Assembly: GCA_963798705.1 (NCBI GenBank)
Contig: CAWCTW010000005.1
Coordinates: forward strand, 1,488,001-1,552,000
DNA from: AC-56 sp963798705
Lineage (GTDB): Bacteria > Actinomycetota > Thermoleophilia > Solirubrobacterales > 70-9
DNA length: 64,000 nucleotides
Direction: 5' to 3'
The position numbers and the translations under genes are program-made. Below the pieces are notes generated by a model. That model ran no database searches. It was not told where the DNA came from and was given only the letters and a program-made list of their open reading frames with translations. Numbering within the stretch: the first letter of the stretch is position 1; every line of letters starts with the position of its first letter. Below, one piece after another: positions 15,994-24,920 of this stretch.

Positions 15994-16733
15994 AGCGGGA
16001 GAAGCTCCGGGCGCTGTCCCCCATGGAGGAGCCGTCGGCTCCCACCGACCTCCGGGTTCGCCAGCTCCGGGCCCGCGATCTCTTGCGAGGGGACCTGGAG
16101 GGGCCCGACCTCGAAAAGCACGTCGCCGACTCGGTGCTCACGACGACGATGCAGAAGGCGATCGGATGGGGCCGGGCCAATTCGATCTTCCCGGCGACCT
16201 TCGGCCTCGCCTGCTGCGCGATCGAGATGATGTCGATCGTCAGCCCGCGCTACGACATCGCGCGGTTCGGGGCCGAGAACATGCGGGCCTCCCCGCGGCA
16301 GGCGGACATGCTGATCCTCTCCGGGAGGGTGTCGATCAAGATGGCGCCGGTCTGCAGGCGCATCTACGACCAGATGCTGGAGCCGAAGTGGGTGATCTCG
16401 ATGGGTGCCTGCTCGTCGTCCGGCGGCATGTTCGCCAACTACGCCGTCGTCCAGGGCGCCGACAAGTTCATGCCCGTCGACGTCCACGTGCCCGGGTGCC
16501 CGCCGCGCCCCGAGGCGCTCGTCTACGGGTTCAACAAGCTGCAGCGGATGATCCTGGGCAGCCCCGACCCCGGATGGCGCAATCGCTACAACGCCGCGGG
16601 GACCGAGGAATGGGCCCGCGATGCGACCGGCGAGGCGTCGAAGGAGGAGATCGAGGCTTACGTGGCCGCGCGCGAGGTCTCGGTGTCGCACGAGACCACC
16701 CGCTCCCAGGAGTCGCGGGGAGGGTCGGCCTGA
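15990..16733 (+). CDS. nuoB: NADH-quinone oxidoreductase subunit B
   Basis: 247 residues. Carries the N2 [4Fe-4S] cluster that passes electrons to quinone. The ligands are C75 and C76 (GLACCAIEMM), C141 (MGACSSSGGMF) and C170 (VPGCPPRPEAL). GTG 15990 overlaps the nuoA stop as GTGA. Alternatives in the same frame are TTG 15984 and ATG 16023. The C-terminus has a 40-residue polar tail (EEWARDATGEASKEE) beyond the core fold. Its stop overlaps nuoC as TGATG. Confidence 0.97.
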   Translation: MKREKLRALSPMEEPSAPTDLRVRQLRARDLLRGDLEGPDLEKHVADSVLTTTMQKAIGWGRANSIFPATFGLACCAIEMMSIVSPRYDIARFGAENMRASPRQADMLILSGRVSIKMAPVCRRIYDQMLEPKWVISMGACSSSGGMFANYAVVQGADKFMPVDVHVPGCPPRPEALVYGFNKLQRMILGSPDPGWRNRYNAAGTEEWARDATGEASKEEIEAYVAAREVSVSHETTRSQESRGGSA

Positions 16734-17263
16734 TGCCCGACGCCCCGGGCCTCGAGCTGATCGCCCAAGACCTCAACGACGCCGCCGCGGGCTCCGTGCT
16801 CGGCACCTACCACGAGCACGGCCAGGGATGCCTGATCGTCGACCCCGAGCGGATCCTCGACGTGCTCGGCTGGCTGCGGGACGAGCCCGGTCAGGAGTAC
16901 CGGTTCCTCTCGAGCCTCCACGGCGTCGACTACCTCCCTGCCGAGCCGCGGTTCGGGGTCGTCTACGAGCTGCTCAACATGCCGCGGGTCGAGCGCCTGC
17001 GGGTCCGGGCGGCGCTCGCCGACCCGGGCGCCGGCGCGCTGCCGGAGATCGACACCTGCGTCCACCTGTTCCCGACCGCGGAATTCCAGGAGCGCGAGGT
17101 CTACGACTTCTTCGGGATCGTCTTCCGGGCGCACCCGGACCTGCGGCGGATCCTGATGCCGGAGGAGTACGTGGGCTGGCCGCAGCGCCGCGACTTCCCG
17201 ATGGGCGGAGAGCCCGTGATCTTCACCCGCGACGAGCCGGTGATGCCGAGGTGGTACGAGTGA
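16733..17263 (+). CDS. nuoC: NADH-quinone oxidoreductase subunit C
   Basis: 176 residues, the 30-kDa subunit of the peripheral arm. Family signatures are YRFLSSLHGVDYLP, then EREVYDFFGIVFRAHPDLRRILMPEEYVGWPQRRDFPM. It is a separate gene, not fused to NuoD as in some enterobacteria. ATG 16733 overlaps the nuoB stop by one base, with GGGGAGGG a few bases upstream. The last codon overlaps the GTG of nuoD. Confidence 0.97.
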   Translation: MPDAPGLELIAQDLNDAAAGSVLGTYHEHGQGCLIVDPERILDVLGWLRDEPGQEYRFLSSLHGVDYLPAEPRFGVVYELLNMPRVERLRVRAALADPGAGALPEIDTCVHLFPTAEFQEREVYDFFGIVFRAHPDLRRILMPEEYVGWPQRRDFPMGGEPVIFTRDEPVMPRWYE

Positions 17264-18543
17264 GCGTGCATCGGTCGGCGCCCGCCCACGGCGGCGACAT
17301 CCTCGGGGAGACCGGCGAGGAGGTCATCGGCACCTCCGCCGTGGAGCGCACCGCGGCCGGCGCGGTCCTCGAGCCCGAGGAGGAGCTCCTCACGATCAAC
17401 TTCGGGCCGCACCACCCCGCCACGCATGGGGTCCTGCGGCTGCTGGTGAGCCTGGAGGGCGAGGTCGTGAGGGACCTGAAGCCGGTGATGGGCTACGTGC
17501 ACACCGGGATCGAGAAGAACTGCGAGGACAAGTCCTACTGGAAGGTGATCCCGTTCGTGGAGCGGATGGACTACCTCTCCTACTTCTTCAACATGGAGGC
17601 GTTCGTCGGCAGCGTGGAGCGCTTGCTGGAGCTGGAGATCCCGCCCCGCGCCAGCTACCTGCGGGTCCTCCACATGGAGCTCAACCGGATCCACTCCCAC
17701 CTGGTCTGGCTCGGGACCTCGGCGCTCGACCTCGGCGCCATGTCGATGTTCTTCTACTGCTTCCGGGACCGCGACCGGGTCCTGGACCTGTTCGAGATGT
17801 CCACCGGCCAGCGCATGCACACCCGGTACTTCCAGGTCGGCGGCGTCTTTGAGGACATCCCGGTTGGATTCGCCCGCAACGTCAGGGCCTTCTGTGCGGA
17901 GATGCCGTCGCGCCTGGACCAGTACGAGGCGATCCTCAATCGCAACGAGATCTTCCTGGAGCGCACCCGCAACGTCGGGATCGTGCCACGGGAGCGCCTG
18001 CTGGAGCTGGGCGTCACCGGACCGCTCCTGAGAGCGGCCGGCGAGCCCTGGGACCTTCGCAAGGTGACGCCATACCACTGCTACGGCGACTTCGACTTCG
18101 GGATCCCGGTGGGCACCGCCGGGGACGGGTACGACCGCTACCGGGTCCGCGTGCAGGAGATGCGCGAGTCGGTGCGGATCATCGAGCAGGCGCTCGACGG
18201 CCTGCCCGAGGGGCCCTGGATCGCCGACGACCGCAAGTACGTCCTCCCGCCCCGCGACGAGCTCTCGACCTCCATGGAGGCGCTGATCCACCACTTCAAG
18301 CTGGTCACCGAGGGCTACCGGGTGCCGCCCGGCGAGGCCTACTACGCGATCGAGTCACCGCGCGGCGAGCTGGGCTGCTTCGTGGTCGCGGACGGTTCCG
18401 CGAAGCCGGCACGCGTGCACATCCGCGATCCCTCGTTCGTGAACCTGCAATGCCTTCGCGACCAGTGCGTGGGCGGCTACATCGCCGACCTGATCCAGAA
18501 CCTGGCGATGCTGGACCCGATCCTGGGGGGGATCGACCGATGA
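17260..18543 (+). CDS. nuoD: NADH-quinone oxidoreductase subunit D
   Basis: 427 residues, the 49-kDa subunit that forms the quinone cavity with NuoB. Motifs include FGPHHPATHGVLRLL (the quinone-site His), GYVHTGIEKNCE, ERMDYLSYFFN, TGQRMHTRYFQVGG and ESPRGELGCFVVADG, ending CVGGYIADLIQNLAMLDPILGGIDR. The start GTG 17260 overlaps the nuoC stop as GTGA. The N-terminal 45 residues before TINFGPHHP are longer than usual. Its stop overlaps a small bridging ORF instead of nuoE. Confidence 0.97.
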   Translation: MSVHRSAPAHGGDILGETGEEVIGTSAVERTAAGAVLEPEEELLTINFGPHHPATHGVLRLLVSLEGEVVRDLKPVMGYVHTGIEKNCEDKSYWKVIPFVERMDYLSYFFNMEAFVGSVERLLELEIPPRASYLRVLHMELNRIHSHLVWLGTSALDLGAMSMFFYCFRDRDRVLDLFEMSTGQRMHTRYFQVGGVFEDIPVGFARNVRAFCAEMPSRLDQYEAILNRNEIFLERTRNVGIVPRERLLELGVTGPLLRAAGEPWDLRKVTPYHCYGDFDFGIPVGTAGDGYDRYRVRVQEMRESVRIIEQALDGLPEGPWIADDRKYVLPPRDELSTSMEALIHHFKLVTEGYRVPPGEAYYAIESPRGELGCFVVADGSAKPARVHIRDPSFVNLQCLRDQCVGGYIADLIQNLAMLDPILGGIDR

Positions 18544-18701
18544 GGGGCTCGATGATTTTGACGACGGCACCCGTGGCAGCGTTTCCGGCGTCGCAGCGAG
18601 GCGTTGGCGACTCCTTGTCGCAATCCGCCAACAAGTCGCCAACCGCCCGCGGGCTCCCCTCGGGCGCGCCGTTTTTCGGGGCATTGGAGGTGCCCGGATG
18701 A
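18540..18701 (+). repeat. Intercistronic element 1 (nuoD/nuoE) with bridging 53-codon ORF
   Basis: This 154-bp gap breaks the tight overlaps of the operon. GTTGGCGACT (18603-18612) and AGTCGCCAAC (18634-18643) form a hairpin. The 5' part (GGCACCC..GGCAGCG..CCGGCG) matches element 2, and the 3' part (CCGTTTTTCG, then TTGGAGGTG) also matches element 2. A small ORF spans the whole gap. Its ATG (18540) overlaps the nuoD stop as ATGA and its TGA (18699-18701) overlaps the nuoE ATG. It encodes 53 residues ending SGAPFFGALEVPG. GGAGGTG before 18698 is the nuoE ribosome-binding site. Whether the peptide is made is unknown. Confidence 0.6.
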
Positions 18702-19402
18702 GCGAGGGCTGGGTTCCCGAGATCAAGCCCACGGACGAGATGTCGGCGCGCGAGCGGCGGGCGCTCGCAGCGTCGATGCGCCCCGACGACGCCGAGCCGG
18801 TTCCGGAGCTGCACGACGTCGACGTGCCCGACGAGCTTCGCGAGCGCATCGAGTCGGCGATGTCCAAGTACCCCGAGATCCGCTCCGCCTCGCTCCCGGC
18901 ACTGTGGGCGGTCCAGCGCCATCACGGCTGGTGCACGCCGGAGGGGATCCGCCAGGCCGCGGCCGTCATGGGGGTCACCCCGGCGTATCTGGAGTCGGTC
19001 GCGACGTTCTACGACCTGTTTCGCACGAGCCCGGTCGGTCGCCACCAGGTGCTCGTCTGCCACAACCTCTCGTGCTGGCTCCGTGGGGCCGAGGACGTGC
19101 TGGACGCCTTCTGCGAGGCGGCCGGCGTGGACGCGCACGAGGTCGACCACATCGGTGCGAGCTCGGCCGACGGCGAGGTGTACCTGAAGGGGTTCGAGTG
19201 CCTGGGCGCCTGCGACATCGCGCCGATGGCGTCCATCGACGAGCGCTACTACGGGCCCCTGACCCCGGAAGACGCGCGGACCGCGGTCGAGCAGCTTCGC
19301 TCCGGCGGGGACCCCCTGCCCGACCGGGCGCTCTTCGGGCGCCCCACGGCCGGGGGCCCCGAGCCCGATCCGGATCCGCGGGTGAAGGAGGGCGAGGGCT
19401 GA
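18698..19402 (+). CDS. nuoE: NADH-quinone oxidoreductase subunit E
   Basis: 234 residues, the 24-kDa subunit. It binds the off-path [2Fe-2S] cluster N1a through C121 and C126 (VCHNLSCWLRG) and C168 and C172 (ECLGACDIAP). The thioredoxin-like domain is preceded by a four-helix bundle (YPEIRSASLPALWAVQRHHGW, SVATFYDLF). An extra polar tail of about 30 residues follows the domain. ATG 18698 has a strong GGAGGTG upstream. The stop overlaps the nuoF ATG (TGATG). Confidence 0.97.
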   Translation: MSEGWVPEIKPTDEMSARERRALAASMRPDDAEPVPELHDVDVPDELRERIESAMSKYPEIRSASLPALWAVQRHHGWCTPEGIRQAAAVMGVTPAYLESVATFYDLFRTSPVGRHQVLVCHNLSCWLRGAEDVLDAFCEAAGVDAHEVDHIGASSADGEVYLKGFECLGACDIAPMASIDERYYGPLTPEDARTAVEQLRSGGDPLPDRALFGRPTAGGPEPDPDPRVKEGEG

Positions 19403-20726
19403 TGGCGGATCAGACCCGGCTGCTCCTTCGTCACGTCGACGAGCCCGGGCTCGCATCGATCGAGACCTACCGCCGTCTCGGCGGATACCGAGCGTTGAGT
19501 CGCGCCTTGAAGGAGACCGAGCCCGAGGAGCTCTTGAGCACCCTGGAGGACTCCGGCCTGCGGGGACGCGGCGGCGCCGGATTCTCGATGGGCAAGAAGG
19601 CGTCGTTCCTCCCGCGCGGGGGCATGGACAAGTTCCTGTGCTGCAACGCCGACGAGTCCGAGCCGGGCGCGTTCAAGGACCGCGAGCTCATGTCCAAGAA
19701 CCCGCACCAGCTGATCGAGGGCATCGTGATCGCGGCGGTGGCGGCGGGCGCCGGGCGGGCCTTCATCTTCATCAGGGGCGAGTACGCCGAGGCGGCCGAC
19801 GTCCTCGACCGGGCGGTGGAGGACGCGTACGCGGCGGGCTACGTGGGCGAGAACATCCTCGACACGGGCTGCCGGGTCGAGCTCGTCGTCCACCGGGGAG
19901 CAGGGGCCTACATCTGCGGCGAGGAGACGGCGCTCCTGGACGCGCTCGAGGGCAAGCGCGGGAACCCGCGCCTGAAGCCGCCCTTCCCGGCCATCCAGGG
20001 CCTCTACGGCGGTCCGACCCTGATCAACAACGTCGAGACGCTGTCGAACGTCCCGCACATCGTCAAGAACGGCGCCGACTGGTTCAAGGGCTTCGGGACC
20101 GAGCAGTCTCCCGGGACCAAGGTCGTGTCGGTCTCGGGCCGTGTGCAGCGCCCGGGCAACTACGAGGTCGAGCTGGGGATTCCCTCCCGCGAGCTCATCT
20201 ACGGCCTCGCCGGAGGGCCACCGGAGGGCCACGAGGTGAAGGCCTGGTTTCCGGGGGGTTCCTCGGCGCCGGTCCTGACCGCCGCCGAGCTCGACCTGCC
20301 GTACAGCTTCGAGGCCATGGCCGACGCCGGCTCGATGCTCGGCTCCGGGTCCATCATCGTCGCCGACGAGACCGTCTCGATACCCCAGTTGGCGCTGCGG
20401 ACGGCCCGCTTCTACCACCATGAGTCGTGCGGCAAGTGCACCCCATGCCGAGAGGGCACCAACTGGACCGTAAAGATGCTGGAGCGGGTGATCTCGGCGA
20501 GGCGACCCCGATGGACCTGGACGTGATCAGCTCGGTGCAGGACAACATCATCGGCAACTGCCTCTGCGTGCTGGGCGACTCCATGGCGATGCCGGTGGGC
20601 AGCATGGTGGCCAAGTTCCGCGAGGAGTTCGAGGCGGCGATCGACGCCGGCCGCGCGGCGGCCCCGCGCCCCCTGGACGAGTCCCCCACGGACGTCAGGC
20701 CCGTGCCGCTGGGGGCGACCTCGTGA
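19402..20726 (+). CDS. nuoF: NADH-quinone oxidoreductase subunit F, with a single-base frameshift
   Basis: The 51-kDa subunit, which takes hydride from NADH onto FMN and passes electrons to cluster N3. FMN and NADH sites are visible (GLRGRGGAGFSMGKK, NADESEPGAFKDREL, GAGAYICGEETALLDALEG). Three N3 ligands are C343, C346 and C349 (SCGKCTPCREG). The first frame then ends prematurely at 20526. The sequence continues one frame over as GEATPMDLDVISSVQDNI, with the fourth ligand in GNCLCVLGD, then KFREEFEAAI. The shift is near 20494 and acts as one missing base. Restoring it gives 441 residues, the normal length. A sequencing error is likely, since the gene is otherwise perfect. Confidence 0.93.
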
Positions 20727-20908
20727 CGCTCACGGTCACCGAACGGCGGGCACCCAGGGCAGCGCTCCCGGCGCTCGGAACCCGGCGTTTCCCGGCCCAC
20801 CAGCCGGCGAGCGGTCGCTTATGCACCGATACGGTGCATAAGCGACCATTCGCCGGCGATTCCGCCCCCGGTGCCCCGTTTTTCGCGCCCCTGGAGGTGT
20901 CGACGTGA
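20723..20908 (+). repeat. Intercistronic element 2 (nuoF/nuoG) with bridging 61-codon ORF
   Basis: A perfect 16-bp stem, GGTCGCTTATGCACCG (20813-20828), loop ATA, and its complement (20832-20847), lies inside an outer stem CCGGCGA/TCGCCGG (20804-20810, 20850-20856) across a 2x2 internal loop. GGCGGGCACCCAGGG (20745-20759) recurs exactly in element 3. CCGTTTTTCG and CTGGAGGTG near the end match element 1. The bridging ORF starts with GTG 20723 overlapping the nuoF stop as GTGA and ends at 20908 overlapping the nuoG GTG as GTGA. It encodes 61 residues ending PGAPFFAPLEVST, similar to the end of the element-1 peptide. Confidence 0.6.
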
Positions 20909-23364
20909 GCGACGAGACGATCACGCTCGTCGTCGACGGCGTCGAGGTCCAGGCCCCTCAGGGGACGATGCTCGTCGACGCCGCCAAACACGGCGACGTC
21001 GAGATCCCTGTCTTCTGCTACGAGCCGAAGCTCGGTCATCCGGTGGGCGCCTGCCGCATGTGCCTGGTGGAGATCGAAGGGATTCCCAAGCTCCAGACGG
21101 CGTGCTCCACCCCGGTGCGCGACGGCATGGTCGTCTACACGCAGACCGACCGGGTCAATGAGGCGCAGAGCGCCGTCGTCGAGTTCCTGCTCGTCAACCA
21201 CCCGCTCGACTGTCCCGTGTGCGACAAGGGCGGCGAGTGCCCGCTCCAGGACATCGCGATGGGATGGGGCCCCGGCAAGAGCCGGGTGATCGACCCCAAG
21301 CGCCATTTCCAGAAGCCGATCCCCCTCTCGCCGCTGATCAAGATCGACCGCGAGCGCTGCATCCTGTGCTACCGCTGCGTCCGCTTCAGCCAGGAGGTTG
21401 CCGAGGACGAGCAGCTGCAGCTCCTGGACCGGGGGGCGTCGAGCTTCGTCGGGACCTTCGACGACCGCCCCTACATCGCCCCGTTCCACGGCAACATCAT
21501 CGAGCTGTGTCCCGTGGGAGCGCTGACCTCGGACGCCTACCGGTTCCGGGCCCGCCCCTGGGACATCGAGGACGCGGGAACGGTGTGCACGCTGTGCCCG
21601 AGTCAGTGCAACGTCAAGCTGACCGTCCGCGACGAGCGGATCCAGCGGGTGCTCGCGCGCGACAACCTCGACGTCGACGACGGCTGGCTCTGCGACAAGG
21701 GGCGGTTCGGCTACCAGGCGATCGAGTCGCCGGAGCGCATCACCGAGCCGATGATCCGCCAGGGCGGGACGCTCGTGCCGGTGGGCTGGAACGACGCGCT
21801 GGAAGCGGCGGCCGCCGGGCTGCGCCAGGGGGGCGACCGGACGGCTGCGATCGTCGGCGGCTTCTCATCGAACGAGGAGGGCTACCTCGTCCAGCGGATC
21901 CTCCGGCAGGCGCTCGGCTCGCCGCACGTGGTGTCCCATCCCGCCGAGAACATCGACCGTGGACTGCTCGTCGATCTGTCGCGACCGGAGCTTGCCGCGA
22001 GCGTCTCCGACCTCGATCGGGCCGAGACCATCCTCGTCCTCGGCACGGATCCATTGCACTCGATGCCGATCGTCGACCTCCGCATTCGCAAGGTGGTGCG
22101 CCGCGCCGGCACCCGCCTGGCGATCGCCACCGACCGCCCGACGGCGCTTGACGGCGGCGCCGAGGAGACGGCGCGGTACGTCCCGGGGCAGGCGGGAGAC
22201 TTCACCGTCGCGCTGGCTGCGGCCATCGGCGTGGACGGGTACGAGCGGGCGCCGGGCGAGCTGGGAGCCGACGCGGAGCGCATCGCCGGCACGATGCGAC
22301 CGGGCTCGGCGGTCATCGTGTGGGCTGGACACCCCGACCGCGCACTGGTCGAGTGCGCCCGCAAGCTCGAGGCCAAGCTGCTCGAGATCCCGGCCGGTGC
22401 CAACGGGCGCGGACTGCGCGAGGTGGGCTGTCAGCCTGTGGCCGGGCCGGGGCTGTCCGAGGTGACGCCCGGCCGCGACGCCGCCGGAATCCACGACGCG
22501 CTCGCAAGCGGGGAGCTCGAGGCAGCGGTCCTGGCGAACGCCGATCCGGTTCGCGAGAGCCCGAACGGCCCCGCGTGGGCCGAGGGGCTCGGCAAGGCGG
22601 GCTTCGTGCTAGCGATCTCGATGTTCGAGGACGCATCGACCAAGCACGCCGACGTGGTCTTCCCGGCCGAGTCCTACGCCGAGAAGGAGGGCACGGTGAC
22701 CCATCCCGACGGCCGCCTGCAGCGCGTGCGCCCGGGGGTGCCCAACCCGGATCGCGCCCGCCCGACGTGGGAGGTCCTGGTCGAGCTCTCCGCCCTCCTG
22801 GGCGATGAGACCGGCATCGACTCGGTCCCCGAGGCGCTGGCGGCGATCGCATCGGAGGTGCCGTTCTACGCCGGCATCAGCCAGGAGGAGATCGGCGGCC
22901 TGGGTGTCCGCTGGCAGGAGCGCGACGCGGCGATTGACTTCCCGGCGGGATCGGGGGAGTCAGCGGGACTCACCAGCGACGATGTGCCGACGCAACGGGT
23001 CGGCACATCTCGCGGGGGAGTCCCGGGAGCTCCCCCGAGCCCGCCGGCGAGCAACGGAGGCGTCCAGATCGGCGCCTATCGCGACCTCTGGGCCGCCGAG
23101 GTCACCGATCGCAGTCCGGCGCTGCGGTTCCTGCGACCCAGGCAGACGATCGAGCTGGCGCCGGCCGACGCCGACCGCCTCGCGATCAGGGGCGGCGACG
23201 AGGTCGACGTGCGGTCGAACGGCACCAGCGTCCGCGCCCGCGTCGCGATCCGCGAGCGCGTGCGGCCCGGGTCGGGGTACCTGATCGAGGGGCTCGGGGA
23301 CCTGGCCGGGACGCTCATCGGCGAGGTCGTGGAGATCGCCCCGGCGGCCGGAGAGGACGGATGA
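20905..23364 (+). CDS. nuoG: NADH-quinone oxidoreductase subunit G
   Basis: 819 residues, the 75-kDa subunit. [2Fe-2S] N1b ligands are C38, C50, C53 and C67. The N5 ligands are His99, C103, C106 and C112 (VNHPLDCPVCDKGGECPLQD). N4 ligands include C152, C155 and C158 (RCILCYRCVRF) and the Cys of ELCPVGAL. A further CTLCPSQC motif may hold cluster N7, and a molybdopterin-oxidoreductase-like domain follows, without cofactor function in complex I. Residues about 683-711, between the last two conserved blocks, are encoded by an 84-bp palindromic element inserted in frame. GTG start with GGAGGTG upstream. The stop overlaps the nuoH ATG. Confidence 0.96.
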   Translation: MSDETITLVVDGVEVQAPQGTMLVDAAKHGDVEIPVFCYEPKLGHPVGACRMCLVEIEGIPKLQTACSTPVRDGMVVYTQTDRVNEAQSAVVEFLLVNHPLDCPVCDKGGECPLQDIAMGWGPGKSRVIDPKRHFQKPIPLSPLIKIDRERCILCYRCVRFSQEVAEDEQLQLLDRGASSFVGTFDDRPYIAPFHGNIIELCPVGALTSDAYRFRARPWDIEDAGTVCTLCPSQCNVKLTVRDERIQRVLARDNLDVDDGWLCDKGRFGYQAIESPERITEPMIRQGGTLVPVGWNDALEAAAAGLRQGGDRTAAIVGGFSSNEEGYLVQRILRQALGSPHVVSHPAENIDRGLLVDLSRPELAASVSDLDRAETILVLGTDPLHSMPIVDLRIRKVVRRAGTRLAIATDRPTALDGGAEETARYVPGQAGDFTVALAAAIGVDGYERAPGELGADAERIAGTMRPGSAVIVWAGHPDRALVECARKLEAKLLEIPAGANGRGLREVGCQPVAGPGLSEVTPGRDAAGIHDALASGELEAAVLANADPVRESPNGPAWAEGLGKAGFVLAISMFEDASTKHADVVFPAESYAEKEGTVTHPDGRLQRVRPGVPNPDRARPTWEVLVELSALLGDETGIDSVPEALAAIASEVPFYAGISQEEIGGLGVRWQERDAAIDFPAGSGESAGLTSDDVPTQRVGTSRGGVPGAPPSPPASNGGVQIGAYRDLWAAEVTDRSPALRFLRPRQTIELAPADADRLAIRGGDEVDVRSNGTSVRARVAIRERVRPGSGYLIEGLGDLAGTLIGEVVEIAPAAGEDG
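22953..23036. repeat. 84-bp nested palindrome inside nuoG
   Basis: Four nested arms are visible: GGGGGAG/CTCCCCC (22953-22959, 23030-23036), CGGGACTC/GAGTCCCG (22964-22971, 23018-23025), GCGA/TCGC and GATGTGCCGAC/GTCGGCACATC (22981-22991, 22999-23009). The length is 28 codons exactly. Its left half (GACTCACC, CGAC, TGTGCCGAC) matches the intergenic element at 36096-36189, so this is a dispersed repeat that landed in a tolerant linker of NuoG. Confidence 0.7.
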
Positions 23365-24362
23365 CCCTGCCGCTCGCCGACACCAGCTTCGTCGAGGCCA
23401 CCTGGATCCTGGTCGTCAAGTCCATCGTGATCTTCGCCGTGATCTTCGCGATCGTGCCGATGCTCACGGTGCTGGAGCGCAAGCTCCTGGGTCGCTTCCA
23501 GGCGCGCTATGGGCCGAACCGGGTGGGTCCCATGGGCCTCCTGCAGCCTCTGGCGGACGCCTTGAAGCTGATCAGCAAGGAGCATTACCGCCCGCGGGCG
23601 GCGATCCCGCTCCTGTACTACGTCGCCCCAGCGATCGTTGTCTTCACCGGCGTCGCCACGCTCGCGATCATCCCGTTCGGGAACGTCCAGGACGGCTTCG
23701 GCCTGTACGGCATCGACGTCCCGATCGGGATCCTCTACTTCTTCGCCTTCGGCTCGATCGCGTTCTACGGGCTCCTGCTCGGCGGCTGGGCATCGGGGTC
23801 GAAGTACAGCTTCCTGGGCGCGATGCGCGCGGCCGCGCAACTGATCTCCTACGAGATCTCGATGGGGCTCGCGCTCCTCGGGGCGATCATGATGGCCGGC
23901 TCGCTCTCGCTCGTCTCCATCGTGGAGGCGCAGAACCAGGTCTGGTACGTGATCCCGCAGTTCGTCGGCTTCTTGATCTTCATGGTGGCCGGTTTCGCGG
24001 AGACCAACCGGGCGCCGTTCGACCTGCCGGAGGCCGACGCCGAGCTGGTCGCGGGCTACGGCACCGAGTACGGCGGCATGCGCTACGGGTCCTACGCGAT
24101 GGCCGAGTACATCGAGATGTTCGTCATCTCGGCCGTCGCGGTGACGTTCTTCCTGGGCGGCTGGCACGGCCCCGGCCCCGGATGGCTGGACCCGATCTGG
24201 GTGATCGTGAAGATCTTCGTCTTCCTCTTCGGATTCATGTGGGTGCGGGCGACGCTTCCGCGCGTTCGCTACGACCAGCTGATGTCGCTCGGCTGGAAGA
24301 TCCTCCTGCCGCTCGCGACCCTGAACGTGCTTGTGACGGCGATCCTCGTAACGGTTACGTGA
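23361..24362 (+). CDS. nuoH: NADH-quinone oxidoreductase subunit H
   Basis: 333 residues, eight to nine membrane helices. It joins the membrane arm to the quinone cavity. Motifs include ERKLLGRFQARYGPNRVGPMGLLQPLADALKL, AQLISYEISMGL, ETNRAPFDLPEADAELVAGYGTEYGGMRYG and FLWVRATLPRVRYDQLM-like GFMWVRATLPRVRYDQLMSLGWK. The conserved acidic residues of the proton path are present. ATG overlaps the nuoG stop, and its own stop overlaps the nuoI GTG. Confidence 0.97.
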   Translation: MTLPLADTSFVEATWILVVKSIVIFAVIFAIVPMLTVLERKLLGRFQARYGPNRVGPMGLLQPLADALKLISKEHYRPRAAIPLLYYVAPAIVVFTGVATLAIIPFGNVQDGFGLYGIDVPIGILYFFAFGSIAFYGLLLGGWASGSKYSFLGAMRAAAQLISYEISMGLALLGAIMMAGSLSLVSIVEAQNQVWYVIPQFVGFLIFMVAGFAETNRAPFDLPEADAELVAGYGTEYGGMRYGSYAMAEYIEMFVISAVAVTFFLGGWHGPGPGWLDPIWVIVKIFVFLFGFMWVRATLPRVRYDQLMSLGWKILLPLATLNVLVTAILVTVT

Positions 24363-24916
24363 GCGAGAACGGCGACAGTCGCTTCCCCTATCTCCCCGAC
24401 GAGAGCATCGTCGACGTCCAGCGCGGCCCGGAGCCCGGCGGGGTCGGCGGCGCCTACCGGGCATTCGGCGAGACCCTGCGCGGCCTGAAGACCACATTCG
24501 CCCGAATCATCGAGGGCCCGGTGACGATCCAGTACCCGGAGGAGAAGACGCCGGTCTACCCGCGGTTTCGGGGGCGCCACAAGCTCCACCGGTTCGAGGA
24601 CACCGGCTTCGAGAAGTGCGTGGGCTGCTCGCTGTGCGCGGCGGCCTGCCCGGCGGACTGCATCCGGGTAGTGGCGGCGGAGAACGATCCCGACGATCGG
24701 GTCTCGGCGGGGGAGCGCTACGCCGAGGTCTACGAGATCAACCTCGCCCGCTGCATCTTCTGTGGCTACTGCGAGGTCGCGTGCCCGTTCGACGCGATCA
24801 CGATGGGCCACGAGTACGAGATGGCCGACTACAACCGCGAGGACCTCGTCTTCACCAAGGAGATGCTCTTGGCGGAGCCCGTGGAGCGGACCCCACTGCG
24901 GCGCGAGGGCGAGTGA
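24359..24916 (+). CDS. nuoI: NADH-quinone oxidoreductase subunit I
   Basis: 185 residues, the TYKY-type ferredoxin subunit. Two [4Fe-4S] clusters (N6a, N6b) are bound by C87, C90, C93 with C142, and C132, C135, C138 with C97 (EKCVGCSLCAAACPADC and ARCIFCGYCEVACPFDAI). The 60-residue N-terminal region is longer and more polar than average before VTIQYPEEKTPVYPRFRGRH. GTG 24359 overlaps the nuoH stop as GTGA. Confidence 0.96.
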   Translation: MSENGDSRFPYLPDESIVDVQRGPEPGGVGGAYRAFGETLRGLKTTFARIIEGPVTIQYPEEKTPVYPRFRGRHKLHRFEDTGFEKCVGCSLCAAACPADCIRVVAAENDPDDRVSAGERYAEVYEINLARCIFCGYCEVACPFDAITMGHEYEMADYNREDLVFTKEMLLAEPVERTPLRREGE

Positions 24917-24920
24917 ACGG

